DNA of 58,013 bases. Source: Lachnospiraceae bacterium. Its GTDB lineage: Bacteria > Bacillota > Clostridia > Lachnospirales > Lachnospiraceae. Below, piece by piece: positions 45,246 through 53,172 of this stretch. A program made the position numbers and the translations under genes. Location of the stretch: positions 1 to 58,013 of the forward strand of contig CAAEWE010000073.1 of NCBI GenBank assembly GCA_900759665.1, in the 5' to 3' direction. Below the pieces are notes generated by a model, which had not been told where the DNA came from, searched no databases, and worked only from the letters and a program-made list of their open reading frames with translations. The first letter of the stretch is position 1, and each line of letters starts with the position of its first letter.

Positions 45246-47069
45246 TCATCCCTGCTTCTGCGTCCGGATCCAGTCCTCCAGACGATCCTGCAGTACGATA
45301 AATGGGACAGGTCCCATTCCCAGATAATATTTGTGAAACTCCTTTAAGGAGAACTTCTCTCCCAATGCTTCCTTCGCCTCTGAAAGAAGCTCATTGATCT
45401 CCAGATATCCCAGAGTATACTGCATATAGCTCACCGGCTCTGCCACCACAGAATCGAACACAATGGATGCCTGTGAACCGTCAAAGCCAAAGTCCTTCAA
45501 ATATGCCGCAAGCTTTTTCCTGCTCCAGCCGTGATAATTCACATTGATATCTGCCTTGGCATACAGACAGAGGGTTGCGATAAGATTCTCTGCATTTAAC
45601 TCTGCCGTATCCTGACTCATGCCACTGATTCCATAACTGTACTTCTCCGCATATGTTCCCCAGCCCTCGGCATAACCGCCCACACTGACGATCCGTCGGA
45701 AAAGTGACGGCTCCTGCGACAAAAAGTACGCATTCTGGTACAGATGCCCCGGATAGGACTCATGGGCAATGGTGGCAAAGCATTCCGTCAGATCATAATC
45801 CTCACTCTGATTTAGATATACTACATTATCCTTGTAGTCGTCAATAGGAGATGTGAGATAAAGAGCCGGGCTCAGACTGTCCTCCAAAGATTCATCCACA
45901 TATTTCACCTGACATTTCACATCCTCCGGCAACGGCTCAAAATCGGTACTGATCTGCTCCTTCAGATAATCCGCCGTCTCTGCCGGATCGGTACACGGAT
46001 ACTGAAAATCCTCCGAATCATAATAGGCATCCGGGGACTTCGTGATGATCTGCGACATTCTCTTCTGGGAATATTTCAATCCTTTGTCTACAAGCCGTTC
46101 AATCTCACGGATACTGCGAGAAGATCCTGTCATGGACTCCATCAGATATTCATAATACTTCTTTCCTCTGGGAAGATTGCATAAACCACCTTCATTACTT
46201 CCGGTGCCCTTTAACTGCTCCAACGCATTGATCAGGCTCTGGTAAGCCGGGATCACGGATTCCTTCACACAGGTTTTATTCTGCTCCTGGTATTTTTTCC
46301 GTTGGGATGCAGACAAACCTTCTATCGCTGCGATTCCCTTTTCAAAAGAGGACAGCAGATAATTCTCCTCCGGTTCCGCAATAAAGTCCTTACACTGCTT
46401 TATGATCGCCTCACAGGTGGTATCATCCATAAACAGATGCTTTTCTGACTTCATCTGCTCAAAAGCAATGATCTGTCCAAAATAATCCGAGAGCTGGCGA
46501 AGCAGAGCCAGATAATTCTCCACATCATCTTTGTCCCAAAAATGGTACTCTGCTAAGATCAGCGGAAGCTGTGCCTGAATCCCGGTGGTCGGTCCAAGGC
46601 ATTCCTGATATTCCAGTACATCCGAGCTTTTCAGCTCCGTCTGAAGCATCGTATGAAGAATATCATATTCCAGCTTCTGTTCCTGATCCAGTGCATCATA
46701 ATCAAACTGCTCCAGGGAGGACAGCCAGTTCTCATCGGTCATAATGCCGTCCTGAAAATCGGACAGACTGTATGTACCAAGTGTCGGCTGCTCCTGCTTG
46801 ATCCCATACTTTTCCGGCTCCTTCAGAGTATAGTTTAATGTCAGTGTATCCTCTGACACCATCAGGCGAAATACCTGCTGCATAAAATCATCGAAACGTG
46901 CCCCGTTTTCTTTTGAATCTATCTCTTGCTTAACCGCCGGATGGGAAAGAATGCTTCTTCCCGATCTATCGCCGTTTTCACGAAGGCCTATGTAAAAAAC
47001 TGCCGCCAAAAAAAGGAGAATGACAGCAGCGATGAGGGTTATTTTTTTGTGATTAGTTGTCTTATTCAT
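45246..47069 (-). CDS. DUF885 family membrane-anchored putative metallopeptidase (607 aa)
   Basis: An N-terminal helix (ITLIAAVILLFLAAVFYIGL) anchors a large helical domain typical of DUF885. The putative zinc site reads AHESYPGHLYQN, the HExxxGH motif of the family, with a further Glu region VGGYAEGWGTYAEKY. Proteins with this fold act as peptidases in some characterised cases; the substrate here is unknown. The length is usual for the family and the gene seems monocistronic. Confidence 0.88.
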   Translation of the reverse strand: MNKTTNHKKITLIAAVILLFLAAVFYIGLRENGDRSGRSILSHPAVKQEIDSKENGARFDDFMQQVFRLMVSEDTLTLNYTLKEPEKYGIKQEQPTLGTYSLSDFQDGIMTDENWLSSLEQFDYDALDQEQKLEYDILHTMLQTELKSSDVLEYQECLGPTTGIQAQLPLILAEYHFWDKDDVENYLALLRQLSDYFGQIIAFEQMKSEKHLFMDDTTCEAIIKQCKDFIAEPEENYLLSSFEKGIAAIEGLSASQRKKYQEQNKTCVKESVIPAYQSLINALEQLKGTGSNEGGLCNLPRGKKYYEYLMESMTGSSRSIREIERLVDKGLKYSQKRMSQIITKSPDAYYDSEDFQYPCTDPAETADYLKEQISTDFEPLPEDVKCQVKYVDESLEDSLSPALYLTSPIDDYKDNVVYLNQSEDYDLTECFATIAHESYPGHLYQNAYFLSQEPSLFRRIVSVGGYAEGWGTYAEKYSYGISGMSQDTAELNAENLIATLCLYAKADINVNYHGWSRKKLAAYLKDFGFDGSQASIVFDSVVAEPVSYMQYTLGYLEINELLSEAKEALGEKFSLKEFHKYYLGMGPVPFIVLQDRLEDWIRTQKQG

Positions 47070-47370
47070 AGGGATATCCTGCCTTTCGAAGGGGATGTAT
47101 GGTTATAAATGGGACATAAATTTCTCTGCGGATGCAAGTTCCGCCTGTATCATACTATATATATGTTGCTCCGGGAAATCTATGACGGAGGAAACAGTTT
47201 TCCTTACGATTCTATTGAATCCTGTATTACTTTACTTGTTTCCAATTATACTCCATAACCTCAGCTTGCACAATTGCAGGATATCTCTTTGAAACTCCGT
47301 TATACGCAGAAATTGTGTGCAAGCAAGCAAGTTCTCCTGCATTACGAATTTATGACATTGTGTATATAAT
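47070..47370. other. Intergenic stretch with no gene
   Basis: About 300 bp between the DUF885 start and the repeat-bearing promoter of the decayed ATPase. I see an imperfect inverted repeat, GCTTGCACAATT (47264-47275) with AATTGTGTGCAAGC (47311-47324), and no convincing reading frame. The longest frame, 62 codons, is low-complexity and has no ribosome site. Confidence 0.6.
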
Positions 47371-47466
47371 TTTGAAGAAAAGCACAAAATAGAAAACAAA
47401 AACTTTGAAGAAAGTAACAAATTGCCTAGTTAGAACTTTGAATAAAAGCACATTTTATGTTAATAT
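47371..47466 (+). promoter_or_regulatory. Three 33-bp-spaced direct repeats with promoter, upstream of decayed DUF4143 ATPase
   Basis: TTTGAAGAAAAGCACAA (47371), TTTGAAGAAAGTAACAA (47404) and TTTGAATAAAAGCACA (47437) recur at exactly 33-bp intervals. The last copy carries a -35 box, TTGAAT (47438-47443), with TAATAT 17 bases on (47461-47466), and GGAGG plus an ATG follow. The arrangement parallels that upstream of the intact ATPase at 49778-51124. Confidence 0.8.
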
Positions 47467-47627
47467 ACCTATAAATAAAGGAGGAAATTATGTATTATAA
47501 AAGAAAAGCTTTATAGTGGCTCAGTTGTCAAGACAAAAATCTAAGATTTTTATAATGAACTGATATTGTGGGTAAGTTACAAGGAACATGGGGAGGATAG
47601 TGGAACTCTCCCCTGAACCATTCTATG

Positions 47628-48203
47628 CTAAGCTACATATGGCAACAGCATTGCCGGATAATAGCATTCAGCCGGTGTCTGATAGTCAAGTGCGGAGTGA
47701 CGCCGCTCAAAGTTGTAGGTGTGAATATACCGTCCAATGGCAGCTCTGGCTTCTTTGATGTTTCGGAATATATATAATATCAATAGACCATGCCTGATTT
47801 GGCTTGTCTATGACGGCATTTCTAAGGAGATAAGGACATACCTTAGCCTGTTGCATCCGTTTGGAAAGATTCATCTTCGGATAGATTGGATAAATATCCA
47901 TTTCATTCATGTAACGTCTGGTCTTGCGTCGACCGACATGATAACCACGTGCTTTCAGCTGTGCGGACATCTGTCTTGCACCCCATGCCGGGTTATCGGT
48001 ATGAAGATGATCAATAATCTCTTTGCAGGCAAGTTCGGCTTCTGATACAGGCGTCCCTTGTAGTAAATGCTTGTACGGTTGATATCAAGCAGATTTGCTC
48101 CGACAGAAACGGGTAATTCCTTAGTCGTCAAAAGGCTTTGGACTAAATTTACTCTCGTAGTCAGGTCCACAAATTTCTTCAGATTTTTTTTTGAGCCAGT
48201 CAA
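47628..48203 (-). pseudogene. Broken IS3-family orfB (DDE transposase)
   Basis: Fragments are recognisable in three frames: an N-terminal part (ELPVSVGANLLDINRTSIYYKG), a middle part (MSAQLKARGYHVGRRKTRRY, then NQAWSIDIIYIP at the first catalytic Asp) and the C-terminus (IGRYIHTYNFERRHSALDYQ, stop at 47628). The catalytic middle between the first Asp and the C-terminus is deleted and there are at least two frame shifts, so no active transposase can be made. Confidence 0.85.
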
Positions 48204-48468
48204 CCTGCATGGTTAACTGACCGACCTTTTTGGCATACTCCGATTTTTCCTTGCGTTCTTCGGCAAGCTTTTCCTTAAGATTTTCCTCACGCTTGTCGTC
48301 AAATACGACTGACGCATTGTCAAAGAATTCCTTCTTCCAATTTCGGAGCAGATTTGGCTGAATATTATTTTCAACTGCCAGGGTATTGAGATCCTTCTCA
48401 CCCTTTAACAGTTCAATAACAAGGTCTGATTTGAATTTTGCACTAAAATTTCTTCTTTGTCTGGACAT
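48121..48468 (-). CDS. IS3-family orfA (helix-turn-helix / leucine-zipper protein, 115 aa)
   Basis: It begins MSRQRRNFSAKFKSDLVIEL, a transposase_8-type helix-turn-helix, and continues into a heptad-rich coiled coil (EERKEKSEYAKKVGQLTMQV). It ends after a run of nine A, where IS3 elements normally shift frame into orfB. The frame is open but it can do nothing alone because orfB is broken. Confidence 0.82.
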   Translation of the reverse strand: MSRQRRNFSAKFKSDLVIELLKGEKDLNTLAVENNIQPNLLRNWKKEFFDNASVVFDDKREENLKEKLAEERKEKSEYAKKVGQLTMQVDWLKKKSEEICGPDYESKFSPKPFDD

Positions 48469-49161
48469 GATTTTGAATCCTCTCTTTCATACTGATTGTA
48501 GTATATTAGATTCATTAAAATCTGTCCGAAAAAGTGTCTTAATTTATGAGACCATTATATCGAGTCGGAAAATCAACAATTGCGGAAAACTTTGACAAAT
48601 CGGAAAGAAAAATAACACAAAAGCCGAAGAACTATTGTATGAATTGATCGACTCGAAGACAAGTTTACCTTGCTATAATTCCACAGACCCGGGAACAAGT
48701 TTGTCAGACACAAAAGACTTTGACAGCTATAAATTATATCTGTCCGATACCGGATTATTTGTCACACTAATGTTTATCGACCGGCCAGTGATCGAAAATG
48801 ATATATATGCCAAACTTCTATCCGACAAGCTTCCTGCAAATCTCGGTTTCCTGTACGAAAACCTCGCCGCACAGATGATTACTGCAACCGGAAGAGAACT
48901 TTATTATCACACATGGGAAAAAAGCAATAGCACGCATTATTACGAAGTGGATTTTCTGATTTCTGAAGGAAGCAAGATGAACGCTTTTGAAATTAAATCT
49001 TCCGGCACCGGAAAACATGAATCTATAAAGCATTTTTATAAGAAATATTCAAAACATGTACGCAACATATATTTATTATCACAAAAGGATGTTAATAAAG
49101 AAGAAAACTTATTATACAAGCCGTTTTATTTCATGCCATTTTTGTTACAATAAAATCACAA

Positions 49162-49206
49162 AACAAGCTGTGCCATATCTGTTATCCGGATATGGCACAG
49201 CTTGTT
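49162..49206. terminator. Strong bidirectional terminator
   Basis: AACAAGCTGTGCCATATC (49162-49179) pairs perfectly with its complement at 49189-49206 over a nine-base loop. It lies between the decayed ATPase and the NADAR gene, which converge here. Confidence 0.85.
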
Positions 49207-49225
49207 ACTTTACATTGATCCCGTG

Positions 49226-49750
49226 CTATCTCAGCTTATCCCTTACCAGCATAAGCGTATAACCCAATAGGTTTTGACCCTTCCATTGAGCTACATTTAA
49301 TCTTTCCGGATCATGCATCGCTAAGCCAATTCCCCAAATACAGTCTCTTACTGCACATTCCGCCAAAACTGCCGTTCCCGTTGACATTAATTTTTCCTTT
49401 AACTCTTCATTCTGAAAAAACTTTGCCATAAGTCCCTCATATACAATAATTTGACGTACACCATTCCAGACACTATCGTTATATCCGGAAACACACCGCC
49501 CCCAGTCCTTAATTTTAGCAACATCATCTGTCTTTAATATTTCTGCCGCAACTACATCATCAGAAAAACAAATTGCCTTTTTATGCATCATAAATTGTTC
49601 CATAGAAGTATAGCAAATTCCATTAACAATAAAATCTGAACGAAACCAGTTGCTTAAATATCCGTTTTCTTCATCCGGATTATGAAAACAGATCACATTT
49701 CCCTCTGACACATTGCTTATAAAGCCCTTATTATTTTCTAACTCTGCCAT
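49226..49750 (-). CDS. NADAR-family protein, YbiA-like (174 aa)
   Basis: Recognisable NADAR/YbiA motifs: FHNPDEENGYLSNWFRSDF near the start, YTSMEQFMMHKKAICFSDD, WNGVRQIIVYEGLMAKFFQN, and CIWGIGLAMHDP. Members bind ADP-ribose-related molecules; several have been shown to remove ADP-ribose from guanine bases and to act as antitoxins to DarT-like toxins. No such toxin is seen here. It follows the DUF4143 ATPase gene by 27 bp on the same strand, so the two are probably co-transcribed. GGGAGG lies eight bases before the ATG. Confidence 0.88.
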   Translation of the reverse strand: MAELENNKGFISNVSEGNVICFHNPDEENGYLSNWFRSDFIVNGICYTSMEQFMMHKKAICFSDDVVAAEILKTDDVAKIKDWGRCVSGYNDSVWNGVRQIIVYEGLMAKFFQNEELKEKLMSTGTAVLAECAVRDCIWGIGLAMHDPERLNVAQWKGQNLLGYTLMLVRDKLR

Positions 49751-49777
49751 TTTCCATTCCTCCCATATAATTATTTT

Positions 49778-51124
49778 TTACAAGCCATCCATATCCAGCT
49801 CAACAATCATCCGCCCCAGCTGCTTCTCCTTTAAAAGATAACACATATAAATGGGCAGATACATAACAGAACCTATTTTTTCGACATTTCCAACCGAAAA
49901 AACATATGCTTTTTCCAAATGATAGTCCGGTACTTTCATAAAATTATCCAATGCCTTGTGTGCTTTATATGATTTTCCCGACTTTACTTCAATCGGAACA
50001 ACTTTTCCATTCATTTCGATCACAAAATCCATCTCACCAATATTCTTTTTCTTACAAAAATATGGCTCAAATCCATTGGCTTTTAATTGCTGTGCAACGG
50101 CATTTTCAAAATGTGCACCGTTATTTACTTCTCCGTTTTTGTTGATCAATTCCATTTTTGTTTCCGCCGGATATGCACTTGTGAGCAGTCCAATATCGCT
50201 CGAAAAAAGCCGGAATACATTGCTGCTCTTGCCTGCCAGAAGCGGAATAACCGGTGCATCCACATTATAAACAGGCAGAGCCACACCCGCATCCTTCAAC
50301 CATAAAAAACTATTTTCATATCGATTAAATTTCAATTCTTTATTCAACATAGTAAACACAAATTTCTTATTTTGCTTATTTAATTCAGCAGGAATGATAT
50401 CATATATCGACTTAACCTTAAGCTTTTTGTCCTCAAGTTCATATTGTGTAAAATCCTCTCTATAAAGAGTTACGATATCTCGTTGTACTTTATCAACCTC
50501 CCGAATATCTTTTGTTTCGATGTAAGTTTTGACAGCATCAGGCATACCGCCAACAATAAGGTATACAAAAAACAACGACAGTAATTTCTGATGTACGAAT
50601 TCGTCCACAGGACTACAGGTTTCATATTTCTCCTTTAACATTTCCAATGTGGTGTCAGAAACATCATTTGCCACCATAAACTCTTCAAAATCCATAGGAT
50701 ACATTCGCAGAACCGTCAGATATCCTACCGGAGCAGAAGCAATTCCTTTAAGCTCCACTCCCAGCAAAGAGCCACTCATGACATATTTAAAACTTCCTTC
50801 TTCCACCAAAAACTTGATTTTCGTTACGATTTCCGGACATTTTTGAATTTCGTCAAAAAAGACAACTGTTTCATGTGGTTTACATTGTTCCGGCATGATC
50901 ATTTTTAACTTGACCAAAAATTCCTCTGCACTCATCTCTGTGTTTAGATATTGGACCATATCCGGCTGATCAATAAAATTAACTTCAAATCGGGTATAAT
51001 CGCTCTTGTCAATTTCATCTCTGATGAGCCATGTCTTTCCAATCTGTCTTGCTCCCGTCACCAATAATGCTTTATTTGAATTTTTAAGCCATTCTCTAAC
51101 AGTAATGGAATCTTTTCTGTACAT
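49778..51124 (-). CDS. AAA+ ATPase with C-terminal DUF4143 domain (448 aa)
   Basis: A P-loop ATPase of the AAA_14/DUF4143 type: Walker A LLVTGARQIGKTWLI, Walker B TVVFFDEIQKCPE, sensor YVMSGSLLGVEL, then the DUF4143 part ending AVAQQLKANGFEPYF and MDFVIEMNGKVVPIEVKSG, which resembles a PD-(D/E)XK nuclease core. These genes are common, often multi-copy, in gut anaerobes and archaea; the role is unproven, with defence or genome-conflict functions suspected. GGAGG precedes the ATG at 51124. The promoter lies inside an array of 32-33-bp direct repeats. A decayed relative lies 0.6 kb downstream. Confidence 0.92.
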   Translation of the reverse strand: MYRKDSITVREWLKNSNKALLVTGARQIGKTWLIRDEIDKSDYTRFEVNFIDQPDMVQYLNTEMSAEEFLVKLKMIMPEQCKPHETVVFFDEIQKCPEIVTKIKFLVEEGSFKYVMSGSLLGVELKGIASAPVGYLTVLRMYPMDFEEFMVANDVSDTTLEMLKEKYETCSPVDEFVHQKLLSLFFVYLIVGGMPDAVKTYIETKDIREVDKVQRDIVTLYREDFTQYELEDKKLKVKSIYDIIPAELNKQNKKFVFTMLNKELKFNRYENSFLWLKDAGVALPVYNVDAPVIPLLAGKSSNVFRLFSSDIGLLTSAYPAETKMELINKNGEVNNGAHFENAVAQQLKANGFEPYFCKKKNIGEMDFVIEMNGKVVPIEVKSGKSYKAHKALDNFMKVPDYHLEKAYVFSVGNVEKIGSVMYLPIYMCYLLKEKQLGRMIVELDMDGL

Positions 51125-51144
51125 ATCACAATACCTCCAATGAC

Positions 51145-51268
51145 AGAATACATCATTTGCCCCGTTTTTTCAAGCATCATCATCCTGTTTTGCCCCGTTT
51201 TTCAATCCTTTTTTCGACATTTTGCCCCGTTTTTTATATATTATCAATTTATTTTTGCCCCGTTTTTT
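51145..51268 (-). promoter_or_regulatory. Four ~33-bp-spaced direct repeats with promoter, upstream of the DUF4143 ATPase
   Basis: In gene orientation the unit AAAAAACGGGGCAAA occurs four times; the GCCCCG cores on the plus strand start at 51159, 51192, 51224 and 51257, so the period is 33, 32 and 33. The gene-proximal copy supplies the -35 TTGAAA (51168-51173), 17 bases before TATTCT (51145-51150). The spacers differ. This looks like an operator array bound on one face of the helix. Confidence 0.85.
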
Positions 51269-51339
51269 GAATATTTAATTCAAAAAGAGGCAGTCTCCCG
51301 CCCCTTTCTGCCAAACCGCCTGATTTAATAGCAAATACC

Positions 51340-53034
51340 TTAGTCCACCACAACCCTGCAGTCTTTCTTAAAGCATGCGATTCCATACCGGATGAAATTT
51401 CTCATACCATCCTGCTTCAGCTTTGCAATATATCCTTTTTCTTCGATCTGCCTCATTGCTTCCTCACATGCTGCATCCATATCTCCGCCCTCGGCATATT
51501 TGAGTTCGATCACGATCCCGGTCCGGTTCGTTGGAACCTCGACCAATATATCGCTATAGCCGATTCCCGACTCTGCATTCGACTTGATCAGCCAGGTTGA
51601 TTTATATCCCAGAAGTCCAAGCAAAATACCGTGATAAAAATTTTCCTTTTTTTCTTTTGCCACTGCCGTATCCCGGATACTGATCGTATTCCAAAGATAA
51701 TCGCCGAAGATCTGTTCTATCTTTTCCACATTTTTATTTACAAATGCATCACAAAGCTGCTCCAGAGTCTGTCCGTCTTTTCTCGACACATCAGAAAACC
51801 ATTCTCTGATTTTTTTTACAAAAAGATTCCTGACCTCCCGGTTTGGAATAACAAGGCGATATTTTCCACTTTCGGTTCGTCCCTTGTGGGTCAGATATCC
51901 CGTCGTAAAAAGAACACTCCAAAGATTTTCTATACTTTTGTCCAGCTCATCGTATGTGAGTTCGGGAGTGACATCTTTTTCAATACTCTCCCCTGCGATC
52001 AGTCTCTCTATCTCATTTTTCGTCGAAACATCTGCCATATCTATGAATCTGCGCACCATGGCATTTCCGCTTGAATTGGACCAGAAATCCTGTGGAACGG
52101 CCTCCGGATCATACCGGAGCTGTTCGACATAATTAATCACATCCCACGGACAATAGATATCAGCCTTTCCAAAACGATATCCATCGTACCATTCCTTTGT
52201 CTCTTTAAAATGCGAAGACAATTCATAATCATCCAGAATTTTTTGTACCTCCTGATCTGTAAATCCAAACTGTTCATCAAATCTGGAATCAAGGATCGAC
52301 AACACCTTAAAGTTATTCAGTCCCGTAAAAATACTTTCTTTAGAAATCCGAAGACAGCCTGTCAAAACAGCGAACTGCAGACTGTCATTGGTCTTTAAAG
52401 CCATTCCGAAAAGACCTCTGATCAGTGAGACCATCTCCTGGTAATAGCCATTCTGAAAAGCTTTGTCCAAGGGAACATCATACTCATCAATAAGAATCAC
52501 GGTCTTTTCTCCATAGTGCTGAAATAATAAGTGCGATAGCAGCCGGAGACTTGATGTCAGAACATTTTCATCCATGGAATATTTACCATTCTGCAGTGCA
52601 ATCATCGTCTTATACTGCTCCTTCTCGTTTTCCGATAACCTGTCACTGTCTCCCAAAAAGAAATAACGCTCCGCTTCTCTTCCGATCAACTCCATAATGC
52701 GGTACTTTGCATTCTCATATTTTAATCCATCCACATCCTTAAGGGAAAGAAATATCACCGGATATTTTCCCATATATTCGTCACAAATCTCTTTGTTCCC
52801 GGAAATATACAAGCCATCAAACAATGACGCATCCGTACCTGTCTCAAAAAAAGAACGCAGCATACTCATATTGAGAGTCTTTCCAAAACGACGGGGGCGT
52901 GTAAATAAAGTAACCTCCCCTCCAAGCTGCACTAATTGCTCTATAAGTCCTGATTTATCAATATAATAAAACCCATTCTTTCGAATTTTATCAAAACTAT
53001 CTATTCCGACCGGTAATTTTAAAGTGTTTTCCAT
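51340..53034 (-). CDS. AAA-ATPase-like / PD-(D/E)XK (DUF1703-type) protein (564 aa)
   Basis: The N-terminal AAA-ATPase_like domain starts LPVGIDSFDKIRKNGFYYID with Walker A-like RPRRFGKTLNMSML and Walker B-like KTVILIDEYDVPLDKAF. The C-terminal part is the PDDEXK_9 nuclease-like domain (GIGYSDILVEVPTNRTGIVI with ELKYAEGGD). It is full length for the family. Such proteins are abundant in gut Bacillota and Bacteroidota; function is unproven. GAGG lies five bases before the ATG. It precedes the DUF4143 gene but has no 33-bp repeats upstream. Confidence 0.92.
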   Translation of the reverse strand: MENTLKLPVGIDSFDKIRKNGFYYIDKSGLIEQLVQLGGEVTLFTRPRRFGKTLNMSMLRSFFETGTDASLFDGLYISGNKEICDEYMGKYPVIFLSLKDVDGLKYENAKYRIMELIGREAERYFFLGDSDRLSENEKEQYKTMIALQNGKYSMDENVLTSSLRLLSHLLFQHYGEKTVILIDEYDVPLDKAFQNGYYQEMVSLIRGLFGMALKTNDSLQFAVLTGCLRISKESIFTGLNNFKVLSILDSRFDEQFGFTDQEVQKILDDYELSSHFKETKEWYDGYRFGKADIYCPWDVINYVEQLRYDPEAVPQDFWSNSSGNAMVRRFIDMADVSTKNEIERLIAGESIEKDVTPELTYDELDKSIENLWSVLFTTGYLTHKGRTESGKYRLVIPNREVRNLFVKKIREWFSDVSRKDGQTLEQLCDAFVNKNVEKIEQIFGDYLWNTISIRDTAVAKEKKENFYHGILLGLLGYKSTWLIKSNAESGIGYSDILVEVPTNRTGIVIELKYAEGGDMDAACEEAMRQIEEKGYIAKLKQDGMRNFIRYGIACFKKDCRVVVD

Positions 53035-53086
53035 AAAATCCTCATCCCTTCTTCCGCCCGCATGACTGCCATCTGCTTTTCACAAA

Positions 53087-53123
53087 AAATCCGCTATACT
53101 GTGCTTTCAAGTATAGCGGATTT
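53087..53123 (-). terminator. Terminator of the ABC exporter operon
   Basis: AAATCCGCTATACT and AGTATAGCGGATTT form a perfect 14-bp stem with a nine-base loop; six T follow on the minus strand. It ends the leftward ABC operon. Confidence 0.9.
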
Positions 53124-53172
53124 CTAATAAAATTACAAATGGGATGCGGATGACAAAAACCTGCTCAAAACC

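Larger units (their letters stand above)
47528..48541 (-). mobile_element. Remnant of an IS3-family insertion sequence
   Basis: About 1 kb containing an orfA and a broken orfB on the minus strand. Candidate ends are TGTCAAGACAAAAATCT at the left and, inverted, TTAAGACACTTTTTCGG at the right, which share AAGACA near the tip; no target duplication could be recognised. Full IS3-family elements are 1.2-1.5 kb, so an internal deletion of a few hundred bp is likely. The boundaries are approximate. Confidence 0.7.
47490..49153 (+). pseudogene. Decayed DUF4143-type AAA ATPase gene, split by an IS3 remnant
   Basis: A start with GGAGG encodes MYYKRKAL and then stops. After the IS remnant, from about 48545, a fragment reads RPLYRVGKSTIAENF, a degraded Walker A, followed by a frame change. 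From 48635 an open frame of 172 codons gives a DUF4143 C-terminus: DFDSYKLYLSDTGLFVTLMF, ENLAAQMITATGRELYYHTW and YEVDFLISEGSKMNAFEIK. Most of the ATPase domain is missing, so the gene is dead. The intact relative lies 0.6 kb away on the other strand. Confidence 0.82.

Noticed and set aside
47232..47420. A 62-codon minus-strand frame in the gap after the DUF885 gene
   Set aside because: No ribosome site, low-complexity composition, and it overlaps the repeat promoter of the ATPase remnant.
51156..51268. Short regularly spaced repeats that could suggest a CRISPR array
   Set aside because: Only four 15-17-base units, without dyad symmetry and with A/T-rich ~16-base spacers; the last unit contains a -35 box and no cas gene is present.
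51140..51328. A 62-codon plus-strand frame with an 11-residue repeat (CPVF, APFF)
   Set aside because: The repeat arises only because the 33-bp operator repeats are read in one frame; there is no ribosome site, and the stretch is the promoter of the opposite gene.
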